From Novosphingobium chloroacetimidivorans (GTDB lineage Bacteria; Pseudomonadota; Alphaproteobacteria; Sphingomonadales; Sphingomonadaceae), in assembly GCF_014204535.1 (NCBI RefSeq), contig NZ_JACHLR010000003.1:62001-126000 (forward strand): DNA of 64,000 nucleotides, written 5' to 3'. Shown one piece after another: positions 18,628-28,868 of the stretch. The notes under the pieces are model-generated. The model was not told where the DNA came from. It was given only the letters and a program-made list of their open reading frames with translations, and did not search any database. The translations under genes were made by a program, and so were the position numbers. Numbering within the stretch: position 1 is the first letter of the stretch; every line of letters begins with the position of its first letter.

Positions 18628-18719
18628 CGTCGTCCCCGCGAAGGCGGGGACCCCGCTTGTTCTTTCTTCCTCACCCTGTGCGGCAAGGAAGCGGGGCCCC
18701 CGCCTTCGCGGGGGCGACG
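18628..18719. repeat. Dispersed palindrome, GTCCCCGC-type arms
   Basis: CGTCGTCCCCGCGAAGGCGG facing CCGCCTTCGCGGGGGCGACG, with GACCCCGCTT/AAGCGGGGC inner arms. It sits 39 nt downstream of the SDR stop. Together with 18354-18540 it fills the 428-bp gene-free stretch here. Nothing else was seen in that stretch. Confidence 0.85.
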
Positions 18720-18758
18720 GTTGTCAGAGTTCTTGCCACCCCTTCACACGAACTTCCC

Positions 18759-19508
18759 TCAGCTCACCACGCGCCCACCGTTGACCCCGATGGTCTGCCC
18801 GGTGACGTACTGGCTGCGCTCGTCGCAGAGCCATGCGCAGGCGTTGGCGATGTCGTCGGGTTCGCCCATGCGGCGCACCGGGATCGTCTGAAGCAGCACT
18901 TCGGTGGGGATCTGGAAGCGGTCGCGGTTCTCCTCGGACATGATCGTGCCCATCACCGAGCCGGGCGGGATGTTGTTCACGGTGATACCGTAAGGTCCGA
19001 ACTCCTGCGCCATCGAGCGGGTCATGGTGATCACCGCGCCCTTGGACGAGGAATAGCAGATCATGTTGATAGCCCCCGTCTGCCCGCTGGAGGACGAGAT
19101 GTTGACCACCCGGCCCCAGTTCGCCGCCTTCATGTCGGGCAGGACCAGCTGCGTCATGATCATCGGCCCGCGCACGTTGACGGCGTAGACGAAGTCCCAA
19201 CGCTCGTCGGTCAGGTCCTCGAACTTGGTGAAGTCGGTGACGCCGGCGTTGTTGACGATGATCGTGACAGGGCCGAGCGCATCGCGGCATTTCTCGATCG
19301 CGGCGCTGGCGGAGGCGCGGTTCGACACATCTGCGCCGAGCGCGATGGCGGTGCCGCCTGCATCCTTGATCGCCTGGACCGTGTCGGCACAGCGCGCCTC
19401 GTCGAGATCGAGCACGCCGACCGCGACGCCCTCCCTGGCCAGCCGCTTGGCGCAGGCCGCGCCGATTCCGGCTGCCGCGCCGGTGACGATGGCGACTTTG
19501 TAGCTCAT
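18759..19508 (-). CDS. Short-chain dehydrogenase/reductase
   Basis: Encodes 249 residues, classical SDR size. The cofactor loop TGAAAGIG is near residue 10, NNAG near 90, the catalytic Tyr-Lys pair is in YSSSK, and the catalytic Ser in NISSSSG. D-L-D after the second beta strand suggests NAD(H) preference. The substrate (an alcohol or ketone) is unknown. It is separate from the DUF58 block by 112 nt and could be read through from it. Confidence 0.88.
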   Translation of the reverse strand: MSYKVAIVTGAAAGIGAACAKRLAREGVAVGVLDLDEARCADTVQAIKDAGGTAIALGADVSNRASASAAIEKCRDALGPVTIIVNNAGVTDFTKFEDLTDERWDFVYAVNVRGPMIMTQLVLPDMKAANWGRVVNISSSSGQTGAINMICYSSSKGAVITMTRSMAQEFGPYGITVNNIPPGSVMGTIMSEENRDRFQIPTEVLLQTIPVRRMGEPDDIANACAWLCDERSQYVTGQTIGVNGGRVVS

Positions 19509-19621
19509 CTTAGCATCCTCCCGAAGTTTTCGACGCTTTGGCTAGGGCCAAAACGCTTGCGGGTGAAGCCGAAAATTGAACGCCTGTTCAGCGCATCGTG
19601 GGGACGTAGCGAGCGTCGTCG

Positions 19622-20086
19622 TCACAGCACTCGCGTCAGGCACATGCTGAAGTCGTCGGACACGTAGTCGCCGAAAGGCGCGCATTCGACGAAGCCGTTC
19701 GCCCGGTAGAGCGCTTGCGCCGCATGGAACGGCTCGGGGCGGCCGGTCTCCAGGCTCACCCGCGCATAGCCGCGTGCGCGCGCTTCGGCGAGGAGGTGGT
19801 CGAGGATCGCCCGGCCCACGCCCCGGCCGCGGTACTCCGGCGCCGCGCGCATCGACTTGAGTTCGCCGTGCTGCGCGTCGAGGTGCTTGATCGCGCCGCA
19901 CCCGGCGAGCGTCTCGCCATCCCAGGCGCTGAAGAATGTCACGTCCGGCTGGCGCAGGCGCCCGGCCGGCATGGCGTGGACGCTTTCCGGCGGGCTCCAT
20001 CGGTGCATCTCGTCAAGGTGCAGCTGCAGCAGCGCCAGGATTTCAGGTCCCGTGAGGTCATCGCGCACGATCCGCAGAGCAATCAC
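19622..20086 (-). CDS. GNAT-family N-acetyltransferase
   Basis: Encodes 154 residues from a GTG whose last bases overlap the stop codon of the RDD gene (GTGA), which fixes the start. The acetyl-CoA loop RGRGVGRAILDHLL and the C-terminal AQALYRANGFVEC are typical GNAT elements. The acetyl acceptor is unknown. It is the last gene of the MoxR/DUF58 block. Confidence 0.87.
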   Translation of the reverse strand: MIALRIVRDDLTGPEILALLQLHLDEMHRWSPPESVHAMPAGRLRQPDVTFFSAWDGETLAGCGAIKHLDAQHGELKSMRAAPEYRGRGVGRAILDHLLAEARARGYARVSLETGRPEPFHAAQALYRANGFVECAPFGDYVSDDFSMCLTRVL

Positions 20087-21006
20087 GATGCATCCCCCGC
20101 ATGCTTGTCCGCCTTGCGCCGCCCCATCCGCATGCCTGCCTCCAGCCGCGCGCGCAATTGGGCGTAGTAGGCCTCCAGGAACGCACGCGAATCCGGCACC
20201 CAAGGGTCGCGGCCGATCTTGGCGGCGATGGTCGCTTGCACCGACTCGATCGCGGCATCGCGATCCTCGCGCAGGATGCGCTCCAGCGTCTGCAGCTCGT
20301 ACTCGCCGTAGACCGCCAGTTCGGCTTCGGTGAACAGGTAGGCGGACGAGGCAGCCGAGGGTACCGCCGGAACGCTCATTGCCGCCTCCAGCTTGCGGCG
20401 CGGGGCCTCGACCACCCAGGTTCCGGCGATCACGTCTCCGGCGCGCAAGCGGTCGCGGTTGAAGCAGGGGAACAGCAGGAACATTGCGAACCAGGCGGTC
20501 GCGGCGAGCCAGGCGGGCGGGCTCTCCACCCCGGCCGAGGCGATGAAGGCGACCGGCAGGAACAGCTCGATATCGCGCAGCAGGTTGCGGGCGATGACCA
20601 TCTCGGCGGTGAGCCGCCCGCCATCGCGCGCGGCGATGCGGATGCCGCTCAGCCGCTTGCCCGGCGTCGCGCCGCGCGGCCCCAGCTCGAAGACCAGGAA
20701 CCAGGCGTAGCGGAGCAGGAAGGTCGCGATCATCCACACGACGATCAGGAACTGCAGCGCCGCGGGCGCCTCGCCGCCGCTGCCGAAACGACCGATCAGC
20801 TGGGCGACACCGCCGGCCAGCGAGATCAGCGCAATCGTCACCACCACGAACACGGTGCCCAGGAACACGAAGTCGAGCAGCAAGGCCCCTGCGCGCGCAC
20901 CGCGACTGGCCACGGTGAGCGGCAGTGCCACGCCTTCGGGCGTGATCAGCATGCGGTCGCGATTGCTGCGCGCCTGGCGCCTGGGCATGGCGGCCGTGCG
21001 CGCCAT
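20083..21006 (-). CDS. RDD-domain membrane protein
   Basis: Encodes 307 residues. The ATG at 21006 overlaps the upstream stop (TGATG). Downstream ATGs at 20988 and 20952 are alternatives. The RDD region (about 25-215) has the signature SRGARAGALLLDFVFLG and a PGKRLSGIRI segment with several membrane helices. The C-terminal ~110 residues are soluble and acidic-helical. RDD proteins are small multi-pass inner-membrane proteins, some tied to ion or compatible-solute transport. Here its partners (SpoIIM-like, DUF58, MoxR) suggest it is a subunit of the same membrane assembly. Confidence 0.88.
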   Translation of the reverse strand: MARTAAMPRRQARSNRDRMLITPEGVALPLTVASRGARAGALLLDFVFLGTVFVVVTIALISLAGGVAQLIGRFGSGGEAPAALQFLIVVWMIATFLLRYAWFLVFELGPRGATPGKRLSGIRIAARDGGRLTAEMVIARNLLRDIELFLPVAFIASAGVESPPAWLAATAWFAMFLLFPCFNRDRLRAGDVIAGTWVVEAPRRKLEAAMSVPAVPSAASSAYLFTEAELAVYGEYELQTLERILREDRDAAIESVQATIAAKIGRDPWVPDSRAFLEAYYAQLRARLEAGMRMGRRKADKHAGDAS

Positions 21007-22064
21007 CAGCGGCGTGATCCTGCGTGGCCCGGCGAGCGCCCGGGCGCGAAGGCGAAGAAGTAGGCGCACCACAGCGCCAGCATGAAACCGCCGATCGCGA
21101 GCCGGCCGGGGGTGTTGTCGACCAGCTGGCGCGCGAAGCCTTCCAGGATGGCCGCCACCACCAGCATGATGACCACGCCGGCCATGACTTGCGCGGCGCG
21201 CCTGCCCGCCTCGGACGCCGCGGCAAGCACGCTACGCTCCCCCGGGAACGCCATCGCGCGCCCGATGTGCAGGCCCGCGCCGCCCGACAGCAGGATGGCG
21301 AACAGCTCGGTGGTGCCGTGGACCGAGATCCATGCAGCGAAGTCCAGCGTCAGACCGGCGCCATGGTAGAGCCACAGCATCGCGCCCAGGATCGCGGTGT
21401 TCTGCACCAGCAGCAGCAGCGTCGGCACGCCGAACGCGAAGCCCAGCGCAAAGGCGAGGATCGAGACGCCGGCGTTGTTGCTGAACAGGTAGGCGGCGAA
21501 CGCACCCATTCCATCCTGCTGGCTGTTCCCAAACAGCGTCGCGCGCAAGGCCTCGCGGCTGGCGCCAGGAACGCGCGTGTCGGCGAACTGGCCGGGCACC
21601 AGCGCCTGGTACCAATCCGGATCGTGCGCCACGAGCAGCCAGCCGACCAGCACGCCCGCGCACATTACCGCGAAGGCGATCGCGAGGTCCAGGCCGAGGC
21701 CGCGCACCGACCGGCTCCAGCCACCGCCCAGAAAGCCGCGCAGCCAGTCGCCCAGCGAGGAGCGCGGTCCGTACACCACGAACCAGGCGCGCTGCACCAG
21801 CGCCTCCAGGTAGCCCAGCGTCGCCGCATCGAGCGAGATCGCGCGTGCGATCGAGAGGCTTGAGGCGACGGTGCGGTAGAGCTGCGGCAGGGCGATGAGG
21901 TCGGCATCGGGCACGCGGCGCAGGCGGCCCTTCTCCATGGCGGTGACGATTGCGTCCAGGCGGCGCCAGTCCGCCTCGCGCTCGACGCGGAAGCGGTCGG
22001 AGCGCAGGAGGGCGCTGACGAGGGGGTCGGGGGTAAGGGGGTCGGAACCGGCTGGCATCACCAC
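21006..22064 (-). CDS. SpoIIM/DUF95-type integral membrane protein
   Basis: Encodes 352 residues from GTG 22064 (GAGG ribosome site 4 nt upstream; an ATG two codons later at 22058 is possible). A soluble helical N-terminal third is followed by about five or six transmembrane segments, including the family segment FSNNAGVSILAFALG and SVHGTTELFAILLSGG. Homologues of the stage II sporulation protein M fold occur in many non-sporulating bacteria, next to RDD and MoxR genes. The function outside sporulation is unknown. Confidence 0.87.
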   Translation of the reverse strand: MVMPAGSDPLTPDPLVSALLRSDRFRVEREADWRRLDAIVTAMEKGRLRRVPDADLIALPQLYRTVASSLSIARAISLDAATLGYLEALVQRAWFVVYGPRSSLGDWLRGFLGGGWSRSVRGLGLDLAIAFAVMCAGVLVGWLLVAHDPDWYQALVPGQFADTRVPGASREALRATLFGNSQQDGMGAFAAYLFSNNAGVSILAFALGFAFGVPTLLLLVQNTAILGAMLWLYHGAGLTLDFAAWISVHGTTELFAILLSGGAGLHIGRAMAFPGERSVLAAASEAGRRAAQVMAGVVIMLVVAAILEGFARQLVDNTPGRLAIGGFMLALWCAYFFAFAPGRSPGHAGSRR

Positions 22065-22086
22065 ATGACCTCGAACTCTGAAATCT

Positions 22087-22175
22087 CGTCATTCCCGCGA
22101 AGGCGGGAATCCATTTCCAGGTGGTTCCTGTTACGCCAGGGCAGGAGATGGATCCCCGCCTTCGCGGGGATGACG
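22087..22175. repeat. Dispersed palindrome between DUF58 and SpoIIM-like genes
   Basis: CGTCATTCCCGCGAAGGCGG facing CCGCCTTCGCGGGGATGACG, with inner ATCCATTTCC/GGAGATGGAT. It lies inside the proposed operon, downstream of the DUF58 stop (22207) on the minus strand. Confidence 0.85.
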
Positions 22176-22206
22176 AAATTCATTGGTGCAGGGGCGCTGC
22201 GCACCA

Positions 22207-23520
22207 TCACCCGATCACCCCCTTGCGCTTGATCGCGAAGTACGCGTCGAGCAGCCGCGTGCCAATCTTGTCCCAGGGCGCCTCGATCACGTCCACCCCC
22301 AGCTGGCGCAGGCGCTGCAGCACCCGCGCGCGCTGGCGCAGCAACCCGTCGGCCGAGACAGCGCTTGCCACGGCGGAGAGATCGCCCGGCGTCGCGACCG
22401 CAAGTTCCTCCAGCTCGCTGTCGGCCAGTGTCACGAACAGGACGACATGGCGCGCCACCAGCCGCGAGACGCTCTCCACCATCAGTTCCGCCCCGGTGGG
22501 ATCGGTGAAGTCGGAGAACACCACCACCAGCGAGCGCCGGGTCAGCCGTGCCGACAAGGTGGCCATGGCGAGGGTGAAGTTGGGCTCCTCCGGTCGGTAA
22601 TCGAGCGCGGCGGCGGCGCGTTGCAGGCGATGGAACTGGGCCGAGCCGGAGACGAACGGGCTCATCGCCTCGGGCCTGGCTGCGAAGCCGTAAAGCGCCA
22701 CGCGGTCGCCGCCCTTCAGGGCGACATAGGCGGTGGTCAGCGCGGCGCTGGTGGCGCGGTCGATGCGGGCCATGCCGGCGACCGGCTCGCACATCGCCTG
22801 GCCGCAGTCGAAGGCGAAGACGATCTGGTTGTTGCGCTCGGTTTCCATCTCCTTGGCATAGAGATGGCGGTGCCGGGCCGATGCCTTCCAGTCGATGCGG
22901 CGGCGGTCCATGCCGGGCTGATACTCTGCCAGCGCCTCGAACTGGGTGCCCTCGCCGCGAATGCGCCGGGCGATGAGGCCGAACTGCGCGTCGCGCAGGA
23001 AGGTCTGCAGCGCTGGCGAGCGTACGTCGGAGAGATTGGGCCAGACGCGCACCTCCTGGTCGAGCGCTCGCGCGTGCTGGCGCGCGCCCAGGCCCAGCGG
23101 CCCGGTCCAGCGCAGCCAGGCAGTGGCGACGCGGCCGGTGCCCCGGCGCGAGGGGGTGAACGGAGCGCGACCGATCATGTCCGCCTGCCCGGCCAGCGGG
23201 GCGGAGGCGCGGCCGCCCTCCACCAGCCGCGGGTCACAGGCGAGCGCGGCCTCGGCCTCGCTGCGGCGACCGCCGCGGAAATGGGCGTGGAAGGCGAAGT
23301 GGTGCTCGGCGCCGACTTCGGCATCGCCGGGCACGGTGACGGTGAAGCTGTCGAGGCTCCCGGCGAGCAGCGCGTCGACGATGGCGAGCAGCAGCACCAG
23401 CAGAGCGAGCGCGACGACCGCCAGCCGTGCGCCTGGAGCGATGGCGGCGACGAGCACCGCCAGCGGTGCCAGAGCAGCGAGGATGGCGACCGTGCGCGCG
23501 GTGGGGACGATGGGGCTCAA
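22207..23520 (-). CDS. DUF58 (VWA-like) protein
   Basis: Encodes 437 residues from a TTG start at 23520 with an AAGG site just upstream. An ATG at 23568 would add MDSRLRGNDEGW, but that is only the translation of a dispersed palindrome, so it is rejected. Two hydrophobic segments lie at the N-terminus. A beta-rich middle follows. The DUF58 core has the signature DRRRIDWKASARHRHLYAKE and a von Willebrand A-like fold (VFAFDCGQAM). DUF58 proteins pair with MoxR ATPases, much as VWA proteins do. Inner membrane with a cytosolic domain. Confidence 0.88.
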   Translation of the reverse strand: MSPIVPTARTVAILAALAPLAVLVAAIAPGARLAVVALALLVLLLAIVDALLAGSLDSFTVTVPGDAEVGAEHHFAFHAHFRGGRRSEAEAALACDPRLVEGGRASAPLAGQADMIGRAPFTPSRRGTGRVATAWLRWTGPLGLGARQHARALDQEVRVWPNLSDVRSPALQTFLRDAQFGLIARRIRGEGTQFEALAEYQPGMDRRRIDWKASARHRHLYAKEMETERNNQIVFAFDCGQAMCEPVAGMARIDRATSAALTTAYVALKGGDRVALYGFAARPEAMSPFVSGSAQFHRLQRAAAALDYRPEEPNFTLAMATLSARLTRRSLVVVFSDFTDPTGAELMVESVSRLVARHVVLFVTLADSELEELAVATPGDLSAVASAVSADGLLRQRARVLQRLRQLGVDVIEAPWDKIGTRLLDAYFAIKRKGVIG

Positions 23521-23540
23521 GCGGCCTTGCACCCAACCTT

Positions 23541-23695
23541 CGTCATTCCCGCGCAGGCGGGAATCCATCTGCTGACCTTGCCGCCCTCGTCGCGGTCAGT
23601 GCGAGGCGCATGTATGCCGTGATCCCTTGCTATGCCCTCACCGTCGCCCGAGCAGATAGCGCAGGAGATGGATTCCCGCCTTCGCGGGAATGACG
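23541..23695. repeat. Dispersed palindrome overlapping the apparent 5' end of DUF58
   Basis: CGTCATTCCCGCGCAGGCGG at the left and CCGCCTTCGCGGGAATGACG at the right, with inner ATCCATCTGC/AGGAGATGGAT. It creates a false in-frame ATG extension for the DUF58 gene. Confidence 0.85.
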
Positions 23696-23798
23696 AGGGT
23701 CTAGGGGGAGGTGATGCGGATCGAGGCGGGGAAGAGCACACATGCGAGTATGCTTGCCCCTGGATCTCAGCTCCAAGTCCCGCCTCGAACGCAACCAA

Positions 23799-23909
23799 GA
23801 TCCTCCCCCTCAAGAGGGAGGATGGGTGGGGGTTTCCGATGCCAGCGCGGACGCGCCGCCTTCGGCGTCGCTCCCCCACCCCCATCCCCTCCCCGCCGGG
23901 GAGGGGGGA
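23799..23909. repeat. Palindrome of CCTCCCC/GGGGAGG type (family D)
   Basis: GATCCTCCCCCTCAAGAGGG at one end and CCCCGCCGGGGAGGGGG at the other, enclosing GGGTGGGGGT/CTCCCCCACCC. With 23541-23695 it fills the 415-bp gap between the MoxR and DUF58 genes. No gene was seen in that gap. Confidence 0.7.
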
Positions 23910-23935
23910 TTGTATGGCGCGAAAGAAGCGCACCC

Positions 23936-24894
<959 letters not shown>

Positions 24895-24898
<4 letters not shown>

Positions 24899-26199
24899 TT
24901 CGTGAGCGTCCTTTCGAGCGCGTGAAGTTCTGCGGCCGCCTTGACCAGCTCGCGCTCCGAGCGCGCGCGGCCGAGCCTTGCGGCAAGGTTCGAGAAAGCA
25001 TGATCGCCGCTGCCGGCCGCCCGCGCCGCGCGATCGAGCGCCGCGGTCTCCGTGGCAAGGTCCCCCGTTCGCGGCAGCGCGAAGGCGCGGGCGAGCCGCT
25101 GGCGCGCGGCCTCTGCATAAGGCGCGCCCAGCAGGTGCAGCCGGCGCGAGCGCACGATCAGCGCGGCGGCGTTGCTCACCAGCGCGCGCTTGCCGAAAGC
25201 GATCGAGCGCGCCGGCGCCAGCGGCGGACCGAAGCGCAGGAAGGCGCGCCAGCCGGTCGCCGCCGCCGCGAGCAGCAGGCACAGCGTCGCGGCCAGGAAC
25301 GGCGGGGTGAAGGCGAGCGTCAGCAGGTTGGCCTTGCGCTCCAGTCCGTTGAGAGTGAGATCGAAGATGACAGGCGCGTCGGCACCGGCACTTGCCTGCA
25401 CCAGGGTGGCGGCAAGGCGCGCGCTGGGCAGGCTCGCCATGCCGTAGTTGTCCAGCAAGTCGGGATCGAACACGACGATCAGGGGATAGCGCGCAGACCT
25501 GTCATGTGTGGCCCGGTCACGCGGGCGCGAAGCCAGCCCGGCGAGCGAGGGGAACTCGCCGTCGTCACGATAGGCGACATAGATCCGTCCATCGCTGCCG
25601 GTCACCAGCGGCACCAGACCTGGCCCTGCGCCGAACATCGTCACGCGCGGATCGGGAAACGCGCCCGAGATGCCACGCGCATACCAGCCGACAGTCTCGC
25701 CACGCTTGCCGCGGGCCAGATTGACGGTGAGCTCGTCAAGGAAGCCCGGCCAGTTCGGCGGGCTGGGTCCAACCAGCTGGACCCAGCCCTTGCGTACCGG
25801 CAAGTCGCCCCCCGCCGCCGGCACCGAAGCCCACTTGGGCGTGATCACCAGCGTGGGGCCGAAAGGACGATGGCGATCGACCGCCTCGGCGATGTCCTCG
25901 CCATTGGCGTCGGCGGGCGGCGTCAGGATCAGCAAGCCCGGCTGCTCGAAGCCGCGATCGGTGCGGCTGCGACGCACCGGATGGCCGCGCGCCTCCAGCA
26001 ACCGGGCCAGCGCGGCGTAGCCGTTGAGGCCACGCCCTTCGGCATGGGCGCCGCCGTTGTTCGCCTCGCCATCGGCCAGGCCGTTGCCGATCATCCACAG
26101 CAGCGCGACGAACACCAGGCAGCCGAACAGCACCAGCGCCAGCGCCGTGCGGCCGGTGAACGGGTTCGCGCCGACCGGCGTGGTCGCGGCTTCGCTCAT
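24895..26199 (-). CDS. DUF4350-containing membrane protein
   Basis: Encodes 434 residues. One transmembrane helix lies near 18-40, a DUF4350 region (about 50-260, GLNGYAALARLLEARGHPV) follows, then a second helix pair near 285-310 and a cytosolic helical tail. The domain has a fold related to small-molecule or GATase-like sensors and is typically encoded between DUF4129 and MoxR. It overlaps both neighbours by 4 nt (ATGA), firm evidence for one operon. Function unknown. Confidence 0.82.
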
Positions 26200-26837
26200 G
26201 CGCGCAAGTCCGCCAGCGCGAACTCGGCATAGGCCGCGCGCGCGGTCTGCCAGTCACCGGCGTCGAGATCGCGCAGGGCGAACAGGCAGCGCTCCACCCG
26301 CTCGGCGATGACGGCGAAGGCGGTGCGTGCGCCTTGCGGCAGTTGCGGGAGGCTGGCGATTTCGCGCGCGGTGCTGGCCGGCACCAGCGTGCCGGGCCGC
26401 CGCGCGCGGATCTGGCCGACGCTGCGCAAAAGCAGCAAGTGCGCCGCCTCACCGAAGCGGCCTTGCGCCGCGAGCCGGTCGGCATCTTCCAGCAGCGCCA
26501 GGGCTTCCTCGCGGCTGGGCGTCCAGGTCTCGTCGGGGCTCGCCCGGCCCCGCCATCGCGCGATCAACGGTCCGAGCAGCCGCCAGGCCAGGAACAGGAC
26601 CAGCAGCACGGCGAGCACGACCAGCCCCCTCTGGATCCAGGGCCAGGCGACGATCAGCCACTCCGCCAATGGTCCGAACACCGCGCGCAAGGCCTTGCCC
26701 AGCCATTCGAGCCAGGCGGGCGTCGCGGGCGGCTTGATCGGGGGCATGGGCGCGAACTGGATGTCGGCAGAGGCGCGCACCGACTCCCAGTCACGCGTTG
26801 CCGCCGCATCCGCGCTGTTGGGGCCGCTCCCGCTCAC
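26196..26837 (-). CDS. DUF4129 membrane protein
   Basis: Encodes 213 residues from GTG 26837. An in-frame TTG at 26873 is the alternative, and neither has a convincing ribosome site. There is one strong transmembrane segment (LVVLAVLLVLFLAW) and a C-terminal DUF4129 domain (about 105-213: EEALALLEDADRLAAQGRFG, then TAREIASLPQ). It is the first gene of the block. The domain occurs in proteins tied to transglutaminase-like or MoxR clusters. Function unknown. Confidence 0.78.
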   Translation of the reverse strand: MSGSGPNSADAAATRDWESVRASADIQFAPMPPIKPPATPAWLEWLGKALRAVFGPLAEWLIVAWPWIQRGLVVLAVLLVLFLAWRLLGPLIARWRGRASPDETWTPSREEALALLEDADRLAAQGRFGEAAHLLLLRSVGQIRARRPGTLVPASTAREIASLPQLPQGARTAFAVIAERVERCLFALRDLDAGDWQTARAAYAEFALADLRA

Positions 26838-26888
26838 CGGGCGAGTGGTGGCATGGGTGAAGTGGCGGCGCAAGCGGATGCTACGAGG

Positions 26889-27020
26889 TCCTCCCCTGCA
26901 AGGGGAGGGGGACCACCGTAGGTGGTGGAGGGGTGTAACCGCCGGCGGAGTGCTCGACCGAGAGGGTTACACCCCTCCGTCACGCCTTTCAGGCGCGCCA
27001 CCTCCCCTACAAGAGGAGGA
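26889..27020. repeat. Nested palindrome (family A), copy 3
   Basis: TCCTCCCCTGCAAGGGGAGG at the left, CTCCCCTACAAGAGGAGGA at the right, inner GAGGGGTGTAACC/GGTTACACCCCTCC. It ends 10 nt from the pheA stop codon. Confidence 0.9.
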
Positions 27021-27029
27021 GCCGGGGCC

Positions 27030-27920
27030 TCAGCCCCGCGCCCGGCCCTGCGGGTAGCTGCCCAGCATGCGCACGTACTTGCAGTGGAACGCCAGCTCCT
27101 GCAGCGCGCGGTCGATGCGCGGATCGCCGGGGGCGCCTTCGATGTCGGCATAGAACGTCGTCATCGCGAAGCTGGCGCCGACCTGGTAGCTTTCCAGCTT
27201 GGTCATGTTGACGCCGTTGGTCGCGAAACCGCCCAGCGCCTTGTAGAGCGAGGCCGGCTCGTTGTGCACCTCGAAGATGAAGGTCGTCATCGTCGGGCCC
27301 GCCAGGCTCGCCGGGTCGAGCGCCTCGCGCGCAAGCACCACGAAGCGGGTCATGTTGTCGGCCGCGTCCTCGACCCGGTCCTCCACGATCTCCAGCCCGT
27401 ACAGCTCCGCCGCCAGCGCCGGCGCGATCGCCGCCACCGTGGTGTCGCCCTGCTCCTGCACGTAGGCCGCGGCTCCGGCGGTGTCGGGGTAGGACAGCGG
27501 CACGATCCCGCGCTTGCGCAGGAAATGGCGCGACTGGCCCAATGCCTGCGAGTGGCTGTAGGCACCGGTGAAAGGCCCCTTGCCAAGCCCCATCAGCGCG
27601 TGGCGGATCGCCATGAAGTGCTCGCCCACGATTGTCAGCCCGCTTTCGGGCAGCAGGAAGTGGATGTCAGCGACACGCCCGTTTTGCGAATTCTCGATCG
27701 GGATGATCGCGCGGCCGGCGCGGCCGTCCTTCACCGCGTCGAGCGCGTCCTCGAACGCGAAGCAGGGCAGCGGCAGGCAGTTCGGATCGTATTCCAGCGC
27801 GGCGCGGTGGCCGTTGCAGCCGGGCGCGCCTTGCAGCGCCAGCACACGGGCCGGATCGGAAGCGGCGGCGGCTTCCATCTGCGCGACGAGCGCGCGGGCG
27901 GGTTGCGGGTAGGAATCCAT
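27030..27920 (-). CDS. pheA: Prephenate dehydratase
   Basis: Encodes 296 residues, the stand-alone form without chorismate mutase. The catalytic TRF motif is in DNMTRFVVL (near residue 190) and IPIENSQNGRV is the substrate-site segment. A C-terminal ACT domain (TTFIFEVHNEPASLYKALGG and KLESYQVG) gives feedback inhibition by phenylalanine. It makes phenylpyruvate in the phenylalanine pathway. Start ATG 27920. Confidence 0.95.
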   Translation of the reverse strand: MDSYPQPARALVAQMEAAAASDPARVLALQGAPGCNGHRAALEYDPNCLPLPCFAFEDALDAVKDGRAGRAIIPIENSQNGRVADIHFLLPESGLTIVGEHFMAIRHALMGLGKGPFTGAYSHSQALGQSRHFLRKRGIVPLSYPDTAGAAAYVQEQGDTTVAAIAPALAAELYGLEIVEDRVEDAADNMTRFVVLAREALDPASLAGPTMTTFIFEVHNEPASLYKALGGFATNGVNMTKLESYQVGASFAMTTFYADIEGAPGDPRIDRALQELAFHCKYVRMLGSYPQGRARG

Positions 27921-28062
27921 GGTGCCGGGCGCTTAAGCCGCCGTGCCGAGGACCGCAATGGGCTCCGGCACCATGGCGCCGCAATGGCTCTTGCACTCGC
28001 TCCCGCGCGACACTAGAGCGCGGAGCCAGTCAGCTGACCAAAATTCTCCCGGGGCACGCTTA

Positions 28063-28764
28063 ATGGAAGATCGCTTCAATACCATCGCCGGCTGGACTTT
28101 GTTCGCGGGCGTCGTGGCCTTGGGTCTGAGCAGCCTGAGCTCGCACTACTTCAGCGCCAACAAACCGCACCGCCCGGAGAAGCTGGGCTACGTGATTGAG
28201 GGCGTCGAGGAAGAAGGCGGCGAAGGCGCGGCCGAGCAGCCGATCGCGGCGCTGCTGGCGACGGCGGACCCGGCCAAGGGCGAGGCGGTGTTCGCCAAGT
28301 GCACCTCGTGCCACACCATCAACGCCGGCGGCGCCAACGGCATCGGCCCCAACCTGCACGGCGTGGTGGGCGAGGCGATCGGCCAGGGCGCCGGCGGCTT
28401 CGCGTTCTCCGACGCGCTCAAGACCAAGGGCGGCAACTGGACCTTCGACCTGCTCAACGAGTGGCTGAAGAGCCCCAAGGCCTTCGCGCCGGGCACCAAG
28501 ATGACCTTCGCCGGCCTGTCCAAGGCCGAAGACCGCGCCAACCTGATCGCGTACCTCAACACGCAAGGGTCGAACCTGCCGCTGCCGGCCGCTCCCGCTG
28601 CGGGCGCCGACGTGGCTCCGGCCGGCAAGGGCGCCGAGCCCACGCCCTCGGGCACCCAGGCTGCCGCCGGTGCGCTGGCTGCCAAGCCGCCGAAGCTGGA
28701 AGGCGGCGACAAGGCCGTCGGCGGCGCGAACCAGGACGATGCGGGCGATACCAACGTGCCCTGA
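28063..28764 (+). CDS. Membrane-anchored c-type cytochrome
   Basis: Encodes 233 residues from ATG 28063. An uncleaved N-terminal membrane anchor (about 8-28) is followed by an acidic linker. A class I cytochrome c domain holds the heme motif CTSCH at 80-84 and Met147 as the likely sixth ligand (PGTKMTFAG). The Ala/Pro-rich tail has no clear domain. It resembles the CycM/c552 cytochromes that carry electrons from the bc1 complex to terminal oxidases on the periplasmic face. The divergent pheA is unrelated. A strong terminator follows. Confidence 0.93.
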   Translation: MEDRFNTIAGWTLFAGVVALGLSSLSSHYFSANKPHRPEKLGYVIEGVEEEGGEGAAEQPIAALLATADPAKGEAVFAKCTSCHTINAGGANGIGPNLHGVVGEAIGQGAGGFAFSDALKTKGGNWTFDLLNEWLKSPKAFAPGTKMTFAGLSKAEDRANLIAYLNTQGSNLPLPAAPAAGADVAPAGKGAEPTPSGTQAAAGALAAKPPKLEGGDKAVGGANQDDAGDTNVP

Positions 28765-28790
28765 CGGGCGCGCAATCGGCAAATTCGAAG

Positions 28791-28820
28791 AGGCGGCCGG
28801 TGCGAACCGGCCGCCTTTTT
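28791..28820 (+). terminator. Intrinsic terminator of the cytochrome c gene
   Basis: A perfect 11-bp stem AGGCGGCCGGT/ACCGGCCGCCT with a GCGA tetraloop, followed by TTTT. It starts 26 nt after the stop codon. Confidence 0.9.
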
Positions 28821-28868
28821 CGTGCGCGCCTGTCTTTCACGGTGCGGGTGAGGACAGGCGGGACGACA

